Source of the DNA: Methylomonas sp.
Lineage (GTDB): Bacteria > Pseudomonadota > Gammaproteobacteria > Methylococcales > Methylomonadaceae
Assembly (NCBI GenBank): GCA_026988195.1
Contig: JALSLS010000495.1
Location: 1 to 5,502 of the forward strand
Length of the DNA: 5,502 nucleotides
Reading direction: 5' to 3'
Below are positions 4,555 to 5,502 of this stretch, piece by piece. Each line of letters opens with the position of its first letter. Position 1 is the first letter of the stretch. The translations under genes and the position numbers were made by a program. The notes beneath the pieces are model-generated. The model saw only the letters and a list, made by a program, of their open reading frames with translations. It did not search any database and was not told the origin of the DNA.

Positions 4555-5502
4555 ATGAATAATCCAGCACCCCCACAAGCCACAAAAACAGAAAAGCTAA
4601 CGGATGCTTTTCAACTCTTTAATGAGCTGTCTCAAAATTTATCTGAATCTTACCTAGGTTTACAGGCGCAGGTTGCTACTTTAAGTAAAGAGTTAGCTGC
4701 AGCACGCACCGAGCGCTTAAAAACACTTATTGAAAAAGAAAAATTAGCGGATCGATTGCAACAAATTTTAGCAGCATTACCCGCCGCGGTTATCGTATTA
4801 AATGCAGAAAATCAGGTCGTTGATTGTAATAATATAGCGATTCAATACCTTGGTGAGCCATTAATTGGCCAAAACTGGTTTGCAGTTGTACAACGAAGTT
4901 TGATTTCTGTTTTTGACAATCCACATGAGCGCCAACTAAGAAATGGTTTAAGAGTTAGTGTTACCCAGAATGTACTTAATAATAAAATCGGTCAGATTAT
5001 CTTATTATCTGATGTGAGTGAATTGCGTTCATTGCAAGATAGGGTCAACCAGCAGAAACATTTGTCGGCAATGGGTGAAATGGTAGCAAGTATGGCTCAT
5101 CAAGTTAGAACCCCCCTTTCTACCGCTATTTTATATGCCTCGCAAATGAACAAAGTCTCTGTTCCTGATGCTAGCCGCATTAAGTTTTCAAATAAAATTC
5201 TTGAACGACTTCACTATCTAGAGCGACAAGTAAATGACATGCTCATTTTCGCAAAAGAAGGCCGGTTAGCAATGGAAGTTTTTTCATTGCAAGCATTTGT
5301 GCTGAAAATTAATGAAAATATGGATGAGTTAATTGGCAATCATGAGCTGAAGTTTACTGTTAATAATACGGTGAAAGCTGATGTAATGCTAGGAAATGAA
5401 GATGCTTTGCTGGGAGCTGTGATGAATTTATTAAATAATGCAGTTGAAGCTCAAGCTCAAGCTCAAGCAGGTAACGGTGAGATCAGTATGGTGCTGAACC
5501 AG
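4555..5502 (+). CDS. fleS: FleS, flagellar PAS-domain sensor histidine kinase (3' end cut)
   Basis: An open frame of 316 codons runs off the window; FleS proteins are usually about 400 residues, so most of the ATP-binding domain's end is missing. Residues about 20-72 look like a helical coiled coil (SKELAAARTERLKTLIEKEK). A PAS domain follows (about 70-160, LPAAVIVLNAENQVVDCNN). The dimerisation/phosphoacceptor domain has the H-box MASMAHQVRTPLSTA with His182. The N-box NLLNNAVEA (291-299) starts the ATPase domain. No membrane segment or signal peptide is seen, matching a cytosolic FleS. FleS phosphorylates FleR, which switches on later sigma-54 flagellar genes; fleR should lie beyond the window. 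The ATG at 4555 is the first start after an in-frame TGA (4546-4548), and the next Met is at 173, inside the H-box region. No clear Shine-Dalgarno is visible. An AQ repeat (299-305) follows the N-box. Confidence 0.9.
   Translation, partial: MNNPAPPQATKTEKLTDAFQLFNELSQNLSESYLGLQAQVATLSKELAAARTERLKTLIEKEKLADRLQQILAALPAAVIVLNAENQVVDCNNIAIQYLGEPLIGQNWFAVVQRSLISVFDNPHERQLRNGLRVSVTQNVLNNKIGQIILLSDVSELRSLQDRVNQQKHLSAMGEMVASMAHQVRTPLSTAILYASQMNKVSVPDASRIKFSNKILERLHYLERQVNDMLIFAKEGRLAMEVFSLQAFVLKINENMDELIGNHELKFTVNNTVKADVMLGNEDALLGAVMNLLNNAVEAQAQAQAGNGEISMVLNQ
5449..5466 (+). repeat. Triple GCTCAA tandem repeat in fleS
   Basis: Three perfect copies of GCTCAA encode AQAQAQ (residues 299-304) directly after the N-box. 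Each unit is six bases, so gain or loss of a copy keeps the reading frame. This may be a site of length variation between strains. Confidence 0.7.

Noticed and set aside
4309..4583. Two minus-strand frames across the end of fleQ and the fleQ-fleS gap
   Set aside because: They overlap fleQ coding sequence, the FleQ box, the sigma-54 promoter and the start of fleS, and show no recognisable protein features.

Overview
The window is AT-rich DNA from a flagellated gammaproteobacterium. The best evidence is a Pseudomonas-type FleQ followed by FleS, together with a single-domain PilZ protein and a CorB/YfjD-type membrane protein of gammaproteobacterial character. The exact genus cannot be read from the sequence. 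A low-GC gammaproteobacterium outside Pseudomonas, possibly a methanotroph relative, is only a guess.

Layout. The left part (3-2377) is on the minus strand. In transcription order it holds corB (HlyC/CorC-family, DUF21-CBS-CBS-CorC domains, TTG start), then after 74 bp a protein with two FHA-like domains, then after 6 bp a PilZ-domain protein. The FHA and PilZ genes look like a two-gene operon. The middle (2378-2965) is a 588-bp divergent intergenic region. It contains a 205-bp non-coding mobile element (2644-2848) with perfect 13-bp terminal inverted repeats starting GTAA and a perfect 8-bp target duplication, as expected of a MITE moved by an IS66-type transposase. Inside it lies a second, GC-rich 20-bp perfect inverted repeat. 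The right part (2966-5502) is on the plus strand: fleQ (483 aa, complete) and fleS (histidine kinase, cut by the window end after 316 codons).

How it works together. FleQ is the sigma-54 activator at the top of the polar-flagellum gene hierarchy. The 137-bp gap between fleQ and fleS contains a near-consensus FleQ box (4447-4460) and a sigma-54 -24/-12 promoter with exact GG-N10-GC spacing (4503-4518). The sequence itself therefore suggests that FleQ activates the fleS(R) operon, as in Pseudomonas. This FleQ keeps all the ATPase and sigma-54 contact motifs. However, it appears to have lost most residues that bind c-di-GMP in Pseudomonas FleQ. The nearby PilZ protein has intact c-di-GMP-binding motifs.

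The main points for a second look are the IS66-type MITE beside the fleQ promoter, the changed c-di-GMP pocket of FleQ, the FleQ box plus sigma-54 promoter, and the FHA-PilZ gene pair. No wholly new system is evident.
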